A DNA stretch of 12,660 nt from an uncultured bacterium (GCA_937995995.1 CALKIP010000175.1:1-12660); one strand, 5' to 3'; positions 1-6,738 are shown, numbered from the stretch's first letter. A program made the numbers and translations. Notes: generated from the letters alone by a model not told the origin.

Positions 1-168
1 GATCTCTACGGCGGGCTCGTGCCCACGACCGAGAACATCCTCGCCTACCTCTGGCCCCGTATCGCCGACGCGCTGCCCGAGGGCACCACCCTGCACCGAC
101 TCCGGCTCTACGAGGACCCGAACCTGTTCGTGGACTACTACGAGGACAGATCGACAGATGAAGAATGA
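1..168 (+). CDS. 6-pyruvoyl-tetrahydropterin synthase / QueD family protein, 3' end
   Basis: Only the last 55 codons are in the window; the gene starts upstream. The visible tail reads VPTTENILAYLWPRI, then LHRLRLYEDPNLFVDYY near the C-terminus. This matches the PTPS/QueD family, where 'PTxENLAxWxWxxL' is followed by 'LxxVxVxET', whose acidic residue contacts the pterin. Here the usual E-T-P reads E-D-P. Family members make 6-carboxy-tetrahydropterin for queuosine/7-deazaguanine synthesis, or act on related pterins. Which activity applies cannot be decided from the tail, since the zinc-binding histidines and catalytic Cys lie outside the window. The stop codon overlaps the next start (ATGA, 165-168), so the two genes are probably translationally coupled. 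Confidence 0.8.
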   Translation, partial: DLYGGLVPTTENILAYLWPRIADALPEGTTLHRLRLYEDPNLFVDYYEDRSTDEE

Positions 169-536
169 GTGAGGACGACCGTACGTCCGGACCCCGGCCG
201 ATTCCAGTCACCGAAGCCGTCCGCGACCTCATCCGAAAGACCGCGACCGAGGCGCCGAGCCCGGAGCCGATCAACGAGCCCGATCAGCCAACACGCACCT
301 TCCACGTCGATTCCGAGGTCTGGATCGCACGGATCGCCGGAGAAGGGGGCGCGGGGGCCAGGGCGCTCGCCCCCGCGCCCATCGTCGCCGTCCGCTTCTT
401 TCGGGGCGACGATCCCGAGACGCCCCGCCGTGAGGCGCTCCTGCCCAAAGGCGCATTCGAGCGGCTCTACGACGACGAGTTGATCGCGCTCTTCCGGACC
501 GCGCGCTCCCTCGAGACCGACGAAGATCGCGCCTAG
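165..536 (+). CDS. Small acidic protein of unknown function, coupled to the QueD-family gene
   Basis: This encodes 123 residues, starting at an ATG that overlaps the upstream stop by 4 bp, the usual sign of an operon partner. I recognise no domain. The first 45 residues are polar and proline-rich (PSPEPINEPDQPTR) and probably disordered. The second half could form a small beta/alpha fold, with strands VWIARIAG and PIVAVRFFRG followed by helices ending FERLYDDELIALFRTA. There is no signal peptide or membrane segment, so it is probably cytosolic. The ending VAVRFFRGDDPETPRREALLP resembles small proteins that report a physical property more than an enzyme, but this is only an impression. The reading frame is supported by the overlap and by a conserved-looking C-terminal half, not by family recognition. 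Confidence 0.7.
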   Translation: MSEDDRTSGPRPIPVTEAVRDLIRKTATEAPSPEPINEPDQPTRTFHVDSEVWIARIAGEGGAGARALAPAPIVAVRFFRGDDPETPRREALLPKGAFERLYDDELIALFRTARSLETDEDRA

Positions 537-602
537 AAGAGGGCGCCTCGGGTCCCGGCCGAACGGATCACCGGGGATGGACACCGCTTTCCGGCGACAT
601 GG

Positions 603-932
603 CTACGCCGCCCTGGGCAGCGGTGGTCCGACCTGGATCTCGTTCTCTTCCACCCGGATCGTATAACGCCGTAGTGCTGGCCCACCGGGAGGTCGGACCC
701 GCTGGCCCGTGCGAACGTCGAACGTCCACTCGTCGTTCGGACAGACCAGCAGGTCGCCCTCGAGCCGGCCCTCGGTGGCCAGGTTCGTCCCATCATTCGG
801 ACAGTGCGCCGACAGCGCGTAGTACGTCTGGCCCACGTTGAGCAGGACCAGATCCTCCCCGTGCGCGTGTACTTCACGCATGTTGCCAGGGCCCAGTTCG
901 GGGGTTCGAAACACCGGCTCGTACTCGGCCAT
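603..932 (-). CDS. Rieske-fold protein lacking both cluster histidines
   Basis: The 109-aa protein starts at the ATG at 932, preceded by a perfect AGGAGG (937-942 on the complement), 4 nt away. It has the small Rieske ferredoxin layout: strands LVLLNVGQTYYAL, then the two cluster loops, then VRTGQ and a closing strand YTIRVEENEIQV. Canonical Rieske loops are C-x-H and C-x2-H. Here Cys44-Pro-Asn46 and Cys64-Pro-Asn-Asp67 keep both cysteines, but Asn and Asp replace the two histidines. Spacing between the loops (17 residues from Asn46 to Cys64) is normal. The protein therefore probably cannot hold a standard 2Cys-2His [2Fe-2S] cluster. It may bind another metal, or none, as in some NirD-type subunits. 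It stands alone, with no oxygenase or reductase subunit beside it. The frame stays open far upstream to 1850, but that extension overlaps the opposite-strand gene and lacks Rieske-like sequence. Confidence 0.85.
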   Translation of the reverse strand: MAEYEPVFRTPELGPGNMREVHAHGEDLVLLNVGQTYYALSAHCPNDGTNLATEGRLEGDLLVCPNDEWTFDVRTGQRVRPPGGPALRRYTIRVEENEIQVGPPLPRAA

Positions 933-948
933 CGCGCCTCCTGGACTC

Positions 949-958
949 GTTCCCGAAC
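949..958. repeat. Operator-like palindrome GTTCCCGAAC, copy 1
   Basis: GTTC-CC-GAAC is a dyad in itself and is the exact reverse complement of the site at 1149-1158. It sits 17 bp upstream of the Rieske-like gene's ATG, where a repressor or activator could act. It is not the Gram-positive LexA box, which is GAAC-N4-GTTC. Confidence 0.4.
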
Positions 959-1148
959 GGCTTCGGCGCAAGAGGTGTACCACGTTCCCGGGCCGGCTTC
1001 CAGTCGACGCGACTTGGCGGCGGGATCGGGATTCAGGATGGGGTGCAGGATGCAGAACGCGGAGAGGATCCGAGGGGTGCCGACGCCTCCGCACCCTTGC
1101 TCCCGTGACTCGACGACCGGGTCCGGAGGAGGGTGTTTTTCGGTTTTT

Positions 1149-1158
1149 GTTCGGGAAC
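1149..1158. repeat. Operator-like palindrome GTTCGGGAAC, copy 2
   Basis: This is the exact reverse complement of the site at 949-958 and lies 75 bp upstream of the start at 1233. Both copies are followed by GGC on the plus strand (GAACGGC), so similarity extends slightly beyond the dyad. One copy near each divergent gene fits a shared regulator, but chance cannot be excluded for a 10-bp word in GC-rich DNA. Confidence 0.4.
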
Positions 1159-1232
1159 GGCGTGCTGCGGGAAGGGGTATCAGATGAGGTCGTAAGGCCA
1201 GGTATCACAAGCAGTTTCGTTGCAGGGGGCGT

Positions 1233-1733
1233 ATGGCCAGGGACAGCTTCGACATGAAGGATTACGTGGATGTGGCCGAGCGGATCCGGGCGTTCTACGA
1301 ACGCTATCCGGACGGCTCCATCCAGACGGAGATGGTGCGGCTGGAGGGCGACATGGTCGTCTTCAAGGCCACGGTTTACCGCGACCGCGATGACGCGAAC
1401 CCGACGACGGGGTGGGCGTACGAGCGGGAGGGGGTGGGCTACGTCAACAAGACGAGCTTCATCGAGAACTGCGAAACCTCGGCGATCGGCAGAGCGCTGG
1501 CGAACCTGAACTTCCCGACGTCGCGCACGGTTCAGGCAAGGCAGGCGGCCGAGCAGCCGGCCAGCGCCGAGCAGCTCGACGAGCTGCGTGCGCTGGCGTC
1601 GTCCGAGGTGGTGAGCGAGGACATCCGCGAGCGCGTGGTGGCCCAGCTCGAAAAGGGGCTGTCGGTGAAGCAGGCGACGGACGCGATCGCCTACCTGCGA
1701 CGGATCCACCGCAAGGCGGAGCGAGCGGCCTGA
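1233..1733 (+). CDS. Phage-like protein with ENCETSAIGRALA signature, possibly related to ssDNA-annealing proteins
   Basis: The 166-aa product starts at the ATG at 1233 behind AGGGGG (1224-1229). An in-frame ATG at 1254 (Met8) is a weaker choice. The N-terminal domain (1-95) has YVDVAERIRAFYERYPDGSI, then strands VVFKATVYRDRDD, then VNKTSFIENCETSAIGRALANLNF (residues 71-94). This last signature is familiar from phage and prophage proteins, notably of actinobacterial phages, annotated as recombination or single-strand annealing proteins. I recall the pattern without being able to confirm the family. Residues 96-112 form an Ala/Gln-rich linker. A helical C-terminal segment (113-160, LDELRALASSEV ... 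LSVKQATDAIAYLRRI) resembles tails in those proteins. No other phage gene lies nearby, so this may be a domesticated gene. It is a single-gene unit ending in the terminator at 1760-1793. Confidence 0.6.
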   Translation: MARDSFDMKDYVDVAERIRAFYERYPDGSIQTEMVRLEGDMVVFKATVYRDRDDANPTTGWAYEREGVGYVNKTSFIENCETSAIGRALANLNFPTSRTVQARQAAEQPASAEQLDELRALASSEVVSEDIRERVVAQLEKGLSVKQATDAIAYLRRIHRKAERAA

Positions 1734-1759
1734 GGAGGCCGGCGGGTTGTGAAAGGGGG

Positions 1760-1793
1760 GCCCGGGACTGAACGATCGGTTCCGGGCTTTCTT
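1760..1793 (+). terminator. Intrinsic terminator of the phage-like gene
   Basis: GCCCGGGAC (1760-1768) pairs with GTTCCGGGC (1779-1787), giving a 9-bp stem with one G-T pair and a 10-nt loop, followed by TTTCTT (1788-1793). It lies 27 bp after the stop at 1733. It separates this gene from the LigD-type polymerase, which must therefore have its own promoter in the 55 bp before 1849 or depend on readthrough. Confidence 0.8.
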
Positions 1794-1848
1794 GTGCCGT
1801 GCAGGGGCCGTCCCGTCGACGGTTCCGATCTTGCTGCGTCTGCCCGTC

Positions 1849-2703
1849 ATGAACTCCGATCGCCTGATCGAGGAACTGGAGCGTGGGGAGCGCGACGGCC
1901 GTGAGGTGGAGGTGGAAGGGCTTCACTTCACGAGTCTGGACCGTGTGCTCTGGCCACGGGAGCATCTCACCAAGGGCGACATGTTGCGCTATTACGTCCG
2001 GATCGCGGCTGTAATGCTCCGCTATCTGGGCGAGCGCCCACTCATGGTGAAGCGCTACCACGAGGGGATCGAGGGCGAGGCGGTGGTGCAGCAGCGGGCG
2101 TCTCCCAAGGCACCGGATGGCGTGAGGACGGCCAAGGTGTTCACGGCGGAGGGGGAGCCGGCGCTACGCTTCATCGGCGCGCGCGCCACGCTCTACTATC
2201 TCGTGCAAATGGGTGCGGTCGAGTTTCACCCCTGGCACTCGCGCCTATCGGCGCTGGATCGTCCCGACTGGGTGATCTTCGACCTGGACCCGAGCCCGGG
2301 CGCTGGCTTCAAGAAGGTAGTCCGGGTGGCTCATACACTCCGTGAGCGGATCGACGCACTCGGTCTGCCGGAGACGGTTGCAGCGGACGAGCCCTCGCTG
2401 GCCACCGTCGAGCGATCGGTGGACCGGCGCGGCTACCGCGTCTACATCGACCACCTCCAGAATGCCCGGGGCAAGACTGCCGTCGCGCCCTACTCGGTCC
2501 GTGCCCGTCCCGGCGCACCTGTTTCTCTGCCGATCCGATGGGACGAGGTCGACGACGATCTGGACCCGAGAGGATTTCCGATGACCGAGGCACCGGAGCG
2601 GGTGGAGAGGGAGGGGGACGAGTGGGAGGGGCTGTTTCGGCGGGCGCAGGTTCGGCGCCGGCAGTTCCTCGATGCGCGAGGCGACGCGGCGGCGGCCGCG
2701 TGA
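1849..2703 (+). CDS. Stand-alone LigD-type primase-polymerase, internally shortened
   Basis: The 284-aa protein matches the polymerase domain of bacterial DNA ligase D (archaeo-eukaryotic primase fold; RNA/DNA synthesis in non-homologous end joining). Visible family features are DRVLWP...LTKGDMLRYY (31-49), ERPLMVKRYHEGIEGE (62-77), GAVEFHPWHSR with His127, the metal-binding pair DLDP (Asp145, Asp147), the third aspartate in RVYIDHLQN (Asp201), and TAVAPYSVRARPGAPVSLPIRWDE (210-233). Compared with M. tuberculosis PolDom, the stretch between 'LGL' and the third Asp is about 23 residues instead of about 57. The SGSKGLH loop and following helix are missing. Flanking sequence (LPETVAADEP / SLATVERSV) aligns cleanly on both sides, suggesting an in-frame deletion. 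No ligase, nuclease domain or Ku gene is in the window. The ATG at 1849 is preferred because the upstream TTG at 1792 lies in the terminator T-tract; no good Shine-Dalgarno is visible. Confidence 0.88.
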   Translation: MNSDRLIEELERGERDGREVEVEGLHFTSLDRVLWPREHLTKGDMLRYYVRIAAVMLRYLGERPLMVKRYHEGIEGEAVVQQRASPKAPDGVRTAKVFTAEGEPALRFIGARATLYYLVQMGAVEFHPWHSRLSALDRPDWVIFDLDPSPGAGFKKVVRVAHTLRERIDALGLPETVAADEPSLATVERSVDRRGYRVYIDHLQNARGKTAVAPYSVRARPGAPVSLPIRWDEVDDDLDPRGFPMTEAPERVEREGDEWEGLFRRAQVRRRQFLDARGDAAAAA

Positions 2704-2920
2704 CGGCTCCAGCCCTGCGCTGGCGACAAACCGGTCCCCGCTGCAAATCGGCCGCTCCCCATGCCATCAGGAGCCGTCCCCGGCGGCGTGGCCGGCCGAC
2801 TCCCGCCGCCGTCGGGCGGCAATCCCCGCAGCCCACCGGCCGGCCCAACCACGGAACGCGAGTTGCACGCTGTCGCCCTGGAAGACTCGTTTTGAATCCA
2901 GGAGATCGAGGGGAGGCCAC

Positions 2921-4084
2921 TTGGCTCACGTCGTATTCATCGGTCTCGGCTTCGGGGGGCTCTACGCGTTGCGCCAGTTCCTGGACGACGTCCCCGAGGG
3001 CACGCGTGTCACGGCGATCGATCAACGCGATCGGTTCGTCTTCACGCCCCTCCTCTACGAGTATCTGGCCGACGAGCTGGAAGCGGATGTCGTAGCCCCG
3101 TCGTACGACACGCTGATCCCGTCCGCCGAGGTCGAGCTCATCCAGGCACGGGTGCGCGATCTGGATGTGCAGGCCCGACGCGTGGAGTTGGAGGACGGTC
3201 GCACGCTCGATTTCGACGTCCTCGTCCTGGCACCGGGATCGGTTCCTTCCTACCATGGTGTGGCCGGCGCACGGGAGCACGCGATCTCGTTCTACTCCTT
3301 CGAGGACGCGGACCGGATGCGGACGACGCTGAAGGTTCGTGACTGGGCGGAGGGTGGGCGGCCGGCGTGTGTGGTGGGGGGCGGCGTCGTCGGCGTCGAG
3401 CTCGCTTTCGCACTCGGCGAGATCCTCAGCCGCGAAGGCCGTACGACCACCGGGCCGCGTGTGATCGTGCTCGAGGCGATGGACGAGATCCTGCGCGGCC
3501 TCTCCGAGGGCGTGCGCCGGATGGTGCGAAGCAAGATGGAGGAGCGCGGCATCGAGGTGCGCACGTCGATCCGGGTGCTCGAGGTGGAGGAGCAGGCGGT
3601 CCGGTTCCAGAACGGCGGTGAGCAGGAGCTCGAAGCGGCGGTCGTCGCCTGGACGGCGGGGATCCAGCCGAGCCCGCTCCTCCAGTCGCTCCCGGTGGAG
3701 CGACACGGCCGGCATGGAGTCCGGGTCGAGCGCACGCTTCAGCTTCCGGGCGTTCCGCACGTCTTCGTCCTGGGCGATGCGATCAGCTACCCGGGCCGCG
3801 AGGTCGGTGCGCCGCTCCCCGACACGGCCCAGGCGGCGTACCAGCAATCGGACATCGTGGCCCGAAATCTCAGGACCTGGCTGAAGGACGGACTGCCGCG
3901 CGCGGAGTACGACTACGGCCACCTCGGCGACTTCGTCCGCGTGAGTCGGAGCGAGGCGGTGGCGGACGTGAAGGGCGTGGTCCTGGATGGTGGCGGCGCA
4001 TCGCTGGCTCGCCGGGCCGCCTACCTGTTCCGCATGCCCGACTGGGCGATCCGCACCTCGGCCATCCGGCAGTGGCTGAGCTGA
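2921..4084 (+). CDS. ndh: Type II NADH dehydrogenase (NDH-2), FAD-dependent NADH:quinone oxidoreductase
   Basis: The 387-aa flavoprotein would pass electrons from NADH to membrane quinone without proton pumping. The start is a TTG at 2921 behind AGGGGAGG, which places the FAD dinucleotide-binding motif VVFIGLGFGGLYALRQF at residues 4-20. Other landmarks are VLVLAPGSVPSY (100-111), the NAD-binding motif ACVVGGGVVGVELAFAL (149-165), the FAD-contacting VPHVFVLGDAISYP (278-291), and DTAQAAYQQSD (301-311), the AQxAxQQ quinone-site motif that marks NDH-2 against other pyridine-nucleotide disulfide family enzymes. The C-terminal region (MPDWAIRTSAIRQWL) is short, and an amphipathic end could tether it to the membrane. 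The frame stays open upstream into the preceding gene, but that part is non-homologous. trpS follows after 19 bp and is probably cotranscribed. Confidence 0.9.
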   Translation: MAHVVFIGLGFGGLYALRQFLDDVPEGTRVTAIDQRDRFVFTPLLYEYLADELEADVVAPSYDTLIPSAEVELIQARVRDLDVQARRVELEDGRTLDFDVLVLAPGSVPSYHGVAGAREHAISFYSFEDADRMRTTLKVRDWAEGGRPACVVGGGVVGVELAFALGEILSREGRTTTGPRVIVLEAMDEILRGLSEGVRRMVRSKMEERGIEVRTSIRVLEVEEQAVRFQNGGEQELEAAVVAWTAGIQPSPLLQSLPVERHGRHGVRVERTLQLPGVPHVFVLGDAISYPGREVGAPLPDTAQAAYQQSDIVARNLRTWLKDGLPRAEYDYGHLGDFVRVSRSEAVADVKGVVLDGGGASLARRAAYLFRMPDWAIRTSAIRQWLS

Positions 4085-4103
4085 ACCGGAGCGAGCGACG
4101 ACG

Positions 4104-5117
4104 GTGACTCGACGACGAATCCTGACGGGCGATCGGCCGACGGGCCGCATGCACCTCGGCCACTGGGTCGGCAGCCTGCAGAATCGCGTCCGGCTCCAGA
4201 CCACCCACGAGTGCTTCTTCATCATCGCCGACCTGCACACGTTGACCACGCGGCCCGAAAAGGAGGCGATCGCCGAGGTGCCGGAGAACATCCGGGAGAT
4301 GGTACTGGATTATCTGGCGGCGGGGATCGACCCCGAGGGCTCGGTCATCTTCGTGCAGTCGGCGGTGCCCGACGTCGCCTACCTGAACCTGATCCTCGGC
4401 ATGCTCGTATCGCTGCCGCGCCTGGAGCGCATCCCGAGCATCAAGGAGATGGCCGAGGCCGCACACCTGGACGTGCTGCCCTTCGGGCTGGTCGGCTACC
4501 CCGTCCTGCAAGCGGCGGACATCCTGCTTCCACGCGCGGACCTGGTGCCTGTCGGGCGCGACAACGTGCCGCACGTGGAGGTGACGCGTGAGATCGCACG
4601 GCGCTTCAATCATCTCTACGGCGACGTCTTCCCCGAGCCCGAGCCGCTGGTGAGCGATGTCCCCACCCTCCCCGGGATCTACGGCAAGCAGAAGATGTCG
4701 AAATCACTCGGCAACGCGATCCTCCTTTCGGACTCGCCCGAGGAGGTCGATCGCCGGGTCATGCGCATGTACACGGATCCCAACCGCGTGCGGCCCGACA
4801 TCCCCGGCCGCGTCGAGGACAACCCCGTCTTCATCTACCATGACATCTTCAACACGGACCGCGCGGAGGTCGACGACCTCAAGGAACGCTACCGGAAGGG
4901 CCGCGTGGGCGACGTCGAGGTGAAACGCAAGCTCGCTCGCGCGATCAACGACTTCCTCGACCCCCTCCGCGAAAGGCGGCGCGAGTTGGAGGCGCAGCCT
5001 GGGCTCGTCGACGAGATTCTCGATGCAGGCAACCGCAGGATGCGTGAAGTCGCCGCAGAGACGATGGAGCGTGTCCGCGAGGCGATGGGGCTGACCTATT
5101 TCGGCAGCATGGGATGA
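4104..5117 (+). CDS. trpS: Tryptophanyl-tRNA synthetase
   Basis: This 337-aa class I synthetase charges tRNA-Trp in the cytosol. The start is GTG at 4104; only a weak GGAG lies about 13 nt upstream, so translation may depend on coupling to ndh. The HIGH-type motif PTGRMHLGHWVGS spans residues 12-24 and KMSKSLGN lies at 197-204. The Trp-pocket region PVLQAADILLPRADLVPVGRDN (133-154) is intact. The motif that reads VGEDQ in Bacillus-type TrpRS reads VGRDN here, followed by VPHVEVTREIARRFN, which is typical of a second bacterial TrpRS subgroup. Length is normal for the family. It follows ndh by 19 bp, and no terminator is visible after it. Confidence 0.96.
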   Translation: MTRRRILTGDRPTGRMHLGHWVGSLQNRVRLQTTHECFFIIADLHTLTTRPEKEAIAEVPENIREMVLDYLAAGIDPEGSVIFVQSAVPDVAYLNLILGMLVSLPRLERIPSIKEMAEAAHLDVLPFGLVGYPVLQAADILLPRADLVPVGRDNVPHVEVTREIARRFNHLYGDVFPEPEPLVSDVPTLPGIYGKQKMSKSLGNAILLSDSPEEVDRRVMRMYTDPNRVRPDIPGRVEDNPVFIYHDIFNTDRAEVDDLKERYRKGRVGDVEVKRKLARAINDFLDPLRERRRELEAQPGLVDEILDAGNRRMREVAAETMERVREAMGLTYFGSMG

Positions 5118-5139
5118 GGCCCGATGATACGGGCGCCCC

Positions 5140-5168
5140 TTGCAATTCCGTGGGCCGAGCCTTATGAA
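5140..5168 (+). promoter_or_regulatory. Candidate sigma-70 promoter for the SdpI-like gene
   Basis: TTGCAA (5140-5145) and TATGAA (5163-5168) are separated by 17 bp, each matching 4 of 6 consensus positions. They lie 44 bp before the ATG at 5213, in the gap after trpS. The spacing is ideal but the matches are modest. Confidence 0.3.
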
Positions 5169-5212
5169 GCTGGTGTTGATCCGATACCCCTAATCTCCTT
5201 TCCTCTGCAGCG

Positions 5213-5860
5213 ATGAACAATCCGTGGCTGGGGCTGGTCGTGATCGGCGCAATGGTGATCGCTGCGCTGGTTGCGCTTCCGATGCTGCCCGATCAGATCC
5301 CGATCCACTGGAATGCGGCCGGGGAGCCGGACGACTGGGCGTCGAAGTGGCCGGCCGCACTCCTGGCACCCGGCGTGGCACTCGCCATGTGGGCGCTCTT
5401 CTGGCTGCTCCCGAAGATCGACCCGCGTGGTGCGCACTACCGACGGTTCTGGAAAACGTACTGGCTCCTCGCCAACGTCGTGATCCTCTTCATGGCGCTG
5501 CTGCACGGCGTCACACTGGGCGCCGCGCTCGGGTGGGCCGTGGAAGTCGACCGTGTACTGGTCGTGGCGGTCGGGGTCCTTTTCCTGGTCCTCGGCTACT
5601 ATCTTCCACGGGTCCCGTCGAACTGGTGGATCGGGATCCGCACGCCGTGGACGCTGGAGAGCGAGAGCGTCTGGAGGCGGACGCACCGCCTGGCGGGGCG
5701 GACTTTCCCGATCGGTGGGCTGGTCACCATCGCCGGCGTGTTCCTGCCGCCGGGCTATCGCCCCTTCGCGGCCATGGCGGGCGTTACGATCGCCGGCTCC
5801 ATCCCCGTGGTCTACTCGTACATTGCCTGGCGCCGCGAGCGGCGAGGATCGCAGCCGTGA
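5213..5860 (+). CDS. SdpI/DUF1648-family integral membrane protein
   Basis: The 215-aa polytopic protein has about six membrane segments, near residues 4-24, 48-66, 84-104, 113-132, 165-180 and 184-206. The N-terminal LPDQIPIHWNAAGEPDDW (24-41) is the DUF1648 signature. WWIGIRTPWTLESESVWRRTHRLAG (138-162) is the SdpI-domain signature. In Bacillus subtilis, SdpI gives immunity to the SdpC killing peptide and acts in signalling. Here no SdpABC-like toxin gene is nearby, so toxin immunity should not be assumed. Many such proteins occur singly in high-GC bacteria with no known role. No strong Shine-Dalgarno precedes the ATG at 5213. It lies 95 bp after trpS and 102 bp before the lipoprotein gene. 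Confidence 0.9.
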   Translation: MNNPWLGLVVIGAMVIAALVALPMLPDQIPIHWNAAGEPDDWASKWPAALLAPGVALAMWALFWLLPKIDPRGAHYRRFWKTYWLLANVVILFMALLHGVTLGAALGWAVEVDRVLVVAVGVLFLVLGYYLPRVPSNWWIGIRTPWTLESESVWRRTHRLAGRTFPIGGLVTIAGVFLPPGYRPFAAMAGVTIAGSIPVVYSYIAWRRERRGSQP

Positions 5861-5962
5861 GAGTGGCGATTTTCGTTGACTTGGTTCTATCTTGGTGATC
5901 CCACGGCGTCGCGAGCTCCGCGGCGCTCTTTCCTGACCTCCAATCCGAGAGAGGAGGCGAGC

Positions 5963-6610
5963 ATGCGTGGACGCTGGTCGAGCGTGATGCTGGGCATCTT
6001 CGTGGCCGCGTGCGGCGCACAGTCGCAGGATGCCGTCGAGGAGGGGCAGCGGGCGGAGGAATCCGCCGCCACCGAGGTGGCGCTGGCCTGTACGCCGCAG
6101 CAGCCGCGAGAGCAACTGGCGGAGCGGGCCAGCCCCTACGACTCCGTGGTGGTCGATGCTGGAGCGCTCCGGGCCAAGGTTTGCTATGGTCGGCCGTATG
6201 TGAAGGGTCGGACGGTCTTCGGCGCCGAGGGCGAGGCGCTCGTGCCTTTTGGTGAACTGTGGCGCACGGGTGCAAACGAGCCGACCACGATCCATCTCGC
6301 CTCCGGGGCGGCGATTGCGGGAATTGCGGTCGAGCCGGGCTCGTACTCGATCTACACGATCCCTGGCGACGAGGAGTGGACGGTGATCGTGAACCGTTCC
6401 ACCTCGCAGTGGGGCCATGAATCGATGTACACGCCCGAGGTCGAGGCACAGGAGGTCGGCCGAGCGACGGTCACCGCAGAATCGCTCGCCGAGTCGATCG
6501 AGCAGTTCACGATCCGGTCGGATGCGGCCGCCGGGGGCTCGGCGGAACTCGTCTTCGAGTGGGCGGATCGGCGGGTGCGCGTCCCGGTCGCGGCGGTCGA
6601 GGGGACGTAG
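5963..6610 (+). CDS. DUF2911 family lipoprotein
   Basis: The 215-aa protein starts at the ATG at 5963 behind GAGGAGG (5951-5957), 5 nt away. A short signal peptide ends in the lipobox VAAC (14-17), predicting lipid attachment at Cys17 and an envelope location. A polar, Glu/Ala-rich linker (20-40) follows. The DUF2911 core has RASPYDSVVVD (55-65), VCYGRPYVKGRTVFG (73-87), PFGELWRTGANEPTTI (95-110), GSYSIYTIPGDEEWTVIVNR (126-145), QWGHE and a closing beta region. The function of DUF2911 is unknown. The frame continues upstream to 5876 from a TTG, but the strong Shine-Dalgarno and the signal peptide decide the ATG. It is probably transcribed alone, ending at the terminator at 6634-6674. Confidence 0.9.
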   Translation: MRGRWSSVMLGIFVAACGAQSQDAVEEGQRAEESAATEVALACTPQQPREQLAERASPYDSVVVDAGALRAKVCYGRPYVKGRTVFGAEGEALVPFGELWRTGANEPTTIHLASGAAIAGIAVEPGSYSIYTIPGDEEWTVIVNRSTSQWGHESMYTPEVEAQEVGRATVTAESLAESIEQFTIRSDAAAGGSAELVFEWADRRVRVPVAAVEGT

Positions 6611-6633
6611 GCTCCCATGACCGGTGTACGGCG

Positions 6634-6674
6634 ACGCCCCGTGGGCTCTCGAGGCTCACGGGGCGTTGTTGTTT
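6634..6674 (+). terminator. Intrinsic terminator after the DUF2911 gene
   Basis: ACGCCCCGTG (6634-6643) pairs perfectly with CACGGGGCGT (6657-6666), with further pairing inside the 13-nt interior, followed by TGTTGTTT. It lies 23 bp after the stop at 6610. It faces the end of the convergent tyrA gene but lacks a T-tract on the other strand, so it is one-directional. Confidence 0.85.
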
Positions 6675-6738
6675 CCGGCGACCAGGGAGCGGGAGTGTGG
6701 CCCGCGGCCACGGGAGGGCCGCCTGCGGCGGCGGGAGG

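Larger units (their letters stand above)
933..1232. other. Divergent intergenic region between the Rieske-like and phage-like genes
   Basis: These 300 bases hold no convincing gene on either strand. They must carry both divergent promoters. Visible elements are the Rieske-like gene's Shine-Dalgarno at 937-942, an inverted pair of 10-bp palindromic sites (949-958 and 1149-1158), a T-rich patch near 1134-1150 (GTTTTTCGGTTTTTGTTC), and GGTATCA occurring twice, 25 bp apart (1176-1182 and 1201-1207), just before the rightward gene. No clear -35/-10 pair could be assigned. Confidence 0.6.

Noticed and set aside
603..1850. 415-codon open frame on the minus strand
   Set aside because: Only its last 109 codons look like protein (the Rieske-like gene, with its own Shine-Dalgarno). 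The rest is antisense to the phage-like gene and the intergenic region and has no family resemblance.
2704..2920. Possible gene or terminator between the LigD-type gene and ndh
   Set aside because: The 217 bp contain only GC-rich partial dyads (around 2780-2820) without T-tracts, and no frame with a Shine-Dalgarno or recognisable product.
2309..4291. 660-codon open frame on the minus strand
   Set aside because: It runs antisense to the LigD-type, ndh and trpS genes, which have clear motifs. Long antisense frames are common in GC-rich DNA.
5119..5134. Hairpin GCCCG-N6-CGGGC after trpS as a terminator
   Set aside because: The stem is only 5 bp and no T-tract follows.
5213..5860. Bacteriocin immunity role for the SdpI-like protein
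   Set aside because: No SdpABC-like toxin or processing genes are in the window; family membership alone does not establish immunity.
5876..5893. TTGACT ... TATCTT as a promoter of the DUF2911 gene
   Set aside because: The two boxes are only about 6 bp apart, and neither has a properly spaced partner, so no standard promoter could be assigned.
5162..6418. 418-codon open frame on the minus strand
   Set aside because: It is antisense to the SdpI-like and DUF2911 genes, both well supported; its Arg/Pro-rich product resembles no family.
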